A stretch of 64,000 nucleotides of DNA from Dyadobacter sp. CY323 (GTDB lineage: Bacteria; Bacteroidota; Bacteroidia; Cytophagales; Spirosomataceae), in assembly GCF_021390245.1 (NCBI RefSeq), contig NZ_JAJUXH010000029.1:1-64000 (forward strand). Reading direction: 5' to 3'. Positions 63,162 to 64,000 of the stretch are shown here, piece after piece (the first letter of the stretch is position 1; the number at the start of each line of letters is the position of its first letter). The notes under the pieces are model-generated. The model was not told the DNA's origin, searched no databases, and saw nothing but the letters and a program-made list of their open reading frames with translations. Made by a program: the position numbers and the translations under genes.

Positions 63162-64000
63162 ATGCGACTAATCGTAATCTTGTTCGCCCTCTTTTATTGC
63201 GCTCCATGCTTATCACAGAATACTAGCTTGGATTCTAATGTCTTGATCGAGTTGAAACGCTTGAAAATATCTGGACTAGCCGTTGCTAAGGTACACGAAG
63301 GAAAAGTTGCCTGGTCAAAATATTACGGATACCAAAATTTAGAAAAACAAATCCCGGTAACCGAAAACACGATTTTTCAAATAGCCTCTTTATCAAAAAC
63401 TGTAACTGCAGCTGCGGTAATGCAGCTAGTTGGGCAGCATACCATTTCACTCGACGATGATGTAAACGGCTACTTGCCTTTTTCTGTAAGAAGCGCATTA
63501 CATCCTAAACGACCTATTACTTTTAGGCAGTTATTAAGGCACAGATCGTCAATAAGTGACAATATGGACTACCTTCTTCCATTTTGGGCTGGCGAATATA
63601 AAGGCCCAACAATCAAGCTGGAAGCATTCCTGCAAAATTATCTTGTCGTAGGAGGTTCAGCCTATCAAGGTTCAAAAAATTTCATTCAGCAAGCGCCCGG
63701 TGACAAGTTCGAATACTCGAATATGGGATATGCACTTCTTGGTTATCTCGTTGAAAGGATCTCGAAGATGCCCTTTGATAAATATTGTCAAATGTATTTA
63801 TTTGCCCCCCTGGAAATGCACCAAACTAACTGGTTTCTTGATGATATTGATCCAGGTAAGCTTGCAATCCCCTATACCTTTTCTGATTCGCTGGAGGCCT
63901 TCCAAAAGCAACAACAGAGTACTTTCCCTGATTATCCTGCTGGCCAACTACGTTGTAACGTAGCTGATCTGGCTAAATTTCTGGCATGTTGGATTAACGA
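63162..64000 (+). CDS. serine beta-lactamase-like hydrolase, 3' end outside window
   Basis: The frame opens with ATG at 63162 and remains open to the window end (279 codons). The signal peptide is MRLIVILFALFYCAPCLSQ. The class C beta-lactamase/DD-peptidase fold is shown by IFQIASLSKTVTAAAVMQL with S76-x-x-K79, by FRQLLRHRSSISDN, and by FEYSNMGYALLGYLVE with Y185-x-N187. Such proteins include esterases, D-aminopeptidases and penicillin-binding hydrolases; true beta-lactamase activity is not implied. The remaining C-terminal part, including the KTG-type motif, lies beyond the window. Confidence 0.93.
   Translation, partial: MRLIVILFALFYCAPCLSQNTSLDSNVLIELKRLKISGLAVAKVHEGKVAWSKYYGYQNLEKQIPVTENTIFQIASLSKTVTAAAVMQLVGQHTISLDDDVNGYLPFSVRSALHPKRPITFRQLLRHRSSISDNMDYLLPFWAGEYKGPTIKLEAFLQNYLVVGGSAYQGSKNFIQQAPGDKFEYSNMGYALLGYLVERISKMPFDKYCQMYLFAPLEMHQTNWFLDDIDPGKLAIPYTFSDSLEAFQKQQQSTFPDYPAGQLRCNVADLAKFLACWIN

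Noticed and set aside
1..64000. Mobile elements, CRISPR arrays, toxin-antitoxin or anti-phage defence genes
   Set aside because: I saw no transposase, integrase, direct-repeat/spacer array, restriction or defence-type protein among the translated frames.

Overview
The window looks like a chromosomal segment of a Bacteroidota bacterium, most likely order Cytophagales and close to Dyadobacter or Spirosoma. This is inferred from the gene families, not from a marker gene. The supporting families are four proteins with C-terminal type IX secretion (T9SS) sorting domains, a Wzi-like capsule assembly protein, PHP-type CpsB phosphatase, a permease with an N-terminal prefix domain next to a PadR regulator, a TPR/LuxR membrane regulator, DUF1080 and sulfatases. 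No rRNA, tRNA, CRISPR array, intact transposase or phage module was seen.

Layout. (1) 1-1269: the end of a T9SS-secreted protein built from three tandem repeats, followed by about 1 kb with no gene. (2) 2273-4228: a membrane acyltransferase fused to an SGNH domain. (3) 4459-26406, all on the minus strand and visibly AT-richer than the following 20 kb: a Wzx/Wzy-type exopolysaccharide (EPS) locus. Its order of transcription is CpsB-like phosphatase, Wza-like exporter and tyrosine autokinase. After a 690-bp gap come a UDP-glucuronate epimerase-like enzyme, a pyruvyl transferase, an F420-hydrogenase-beta-like oxidoreductase, a hexapeptide acetyltransferase, Wzx, Wzy, a small secreted protein with an HTTM membrane protein, four glycosyltransferases and a second pyruvyl transferase, an MBOAT with an SGNH-like partner, a WecG-type transferase and a divergent GH10 hydrolase. 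A Wzi-like protein lies just beyond at 27163-28563. No initiating sugar-phosphate transferase is present, so priming must be encoded elsewhere. The predicted product is pyruvylated and O-acylated.

(4) 28782-35477, plus strand: a DUF1080 protein, a DEAD-box helicase whose only possible start near the family start is TTG, a DUF1361 membrane protein, a methyltransferase, a TruC-like pseudouridine synthase and a three-gene envelope set (two LVIVD-repeat lipoproteins and an outer membrane protein), closed by a strong hairpin terminator. (5) 35714-40624: a 1636-residue modular M43 metalloprotease exported by T9SS.

(6) 40.8-48.1 kb: a decaying sulfated-polysaccharide degradation region. It holds two full-length sulfatases, one with its key arginine replaced by leucine, two broken sulfatase genes, a fragment of an alginate-lyase-like gene, an AraC remnant, an intact AraC regulator and a rhodanese. 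(7) 48.2-53.1 kb, minus strand: three secreted surface proteins, two of them T9SS cargo, downstream of a TPR/LuxR regulator. (8) 53.5-57.4 kb: uncharacterised secreted proteins. (9) 57.5-64 kb: a PadR regulator with an ABC-type permease lacking an ATPase, an ECF sigma factor with a 61-residue membrane protein leading directly into lgt, a lipoprotein and the start of a serine beta-lactamase-like hydrolase.

Many genes use GTG or TTG starts. Starts were moved from the longest open frame to an internal ATG where a signal peptide, a family start or operon spacing argued for it; each such choice is stated.
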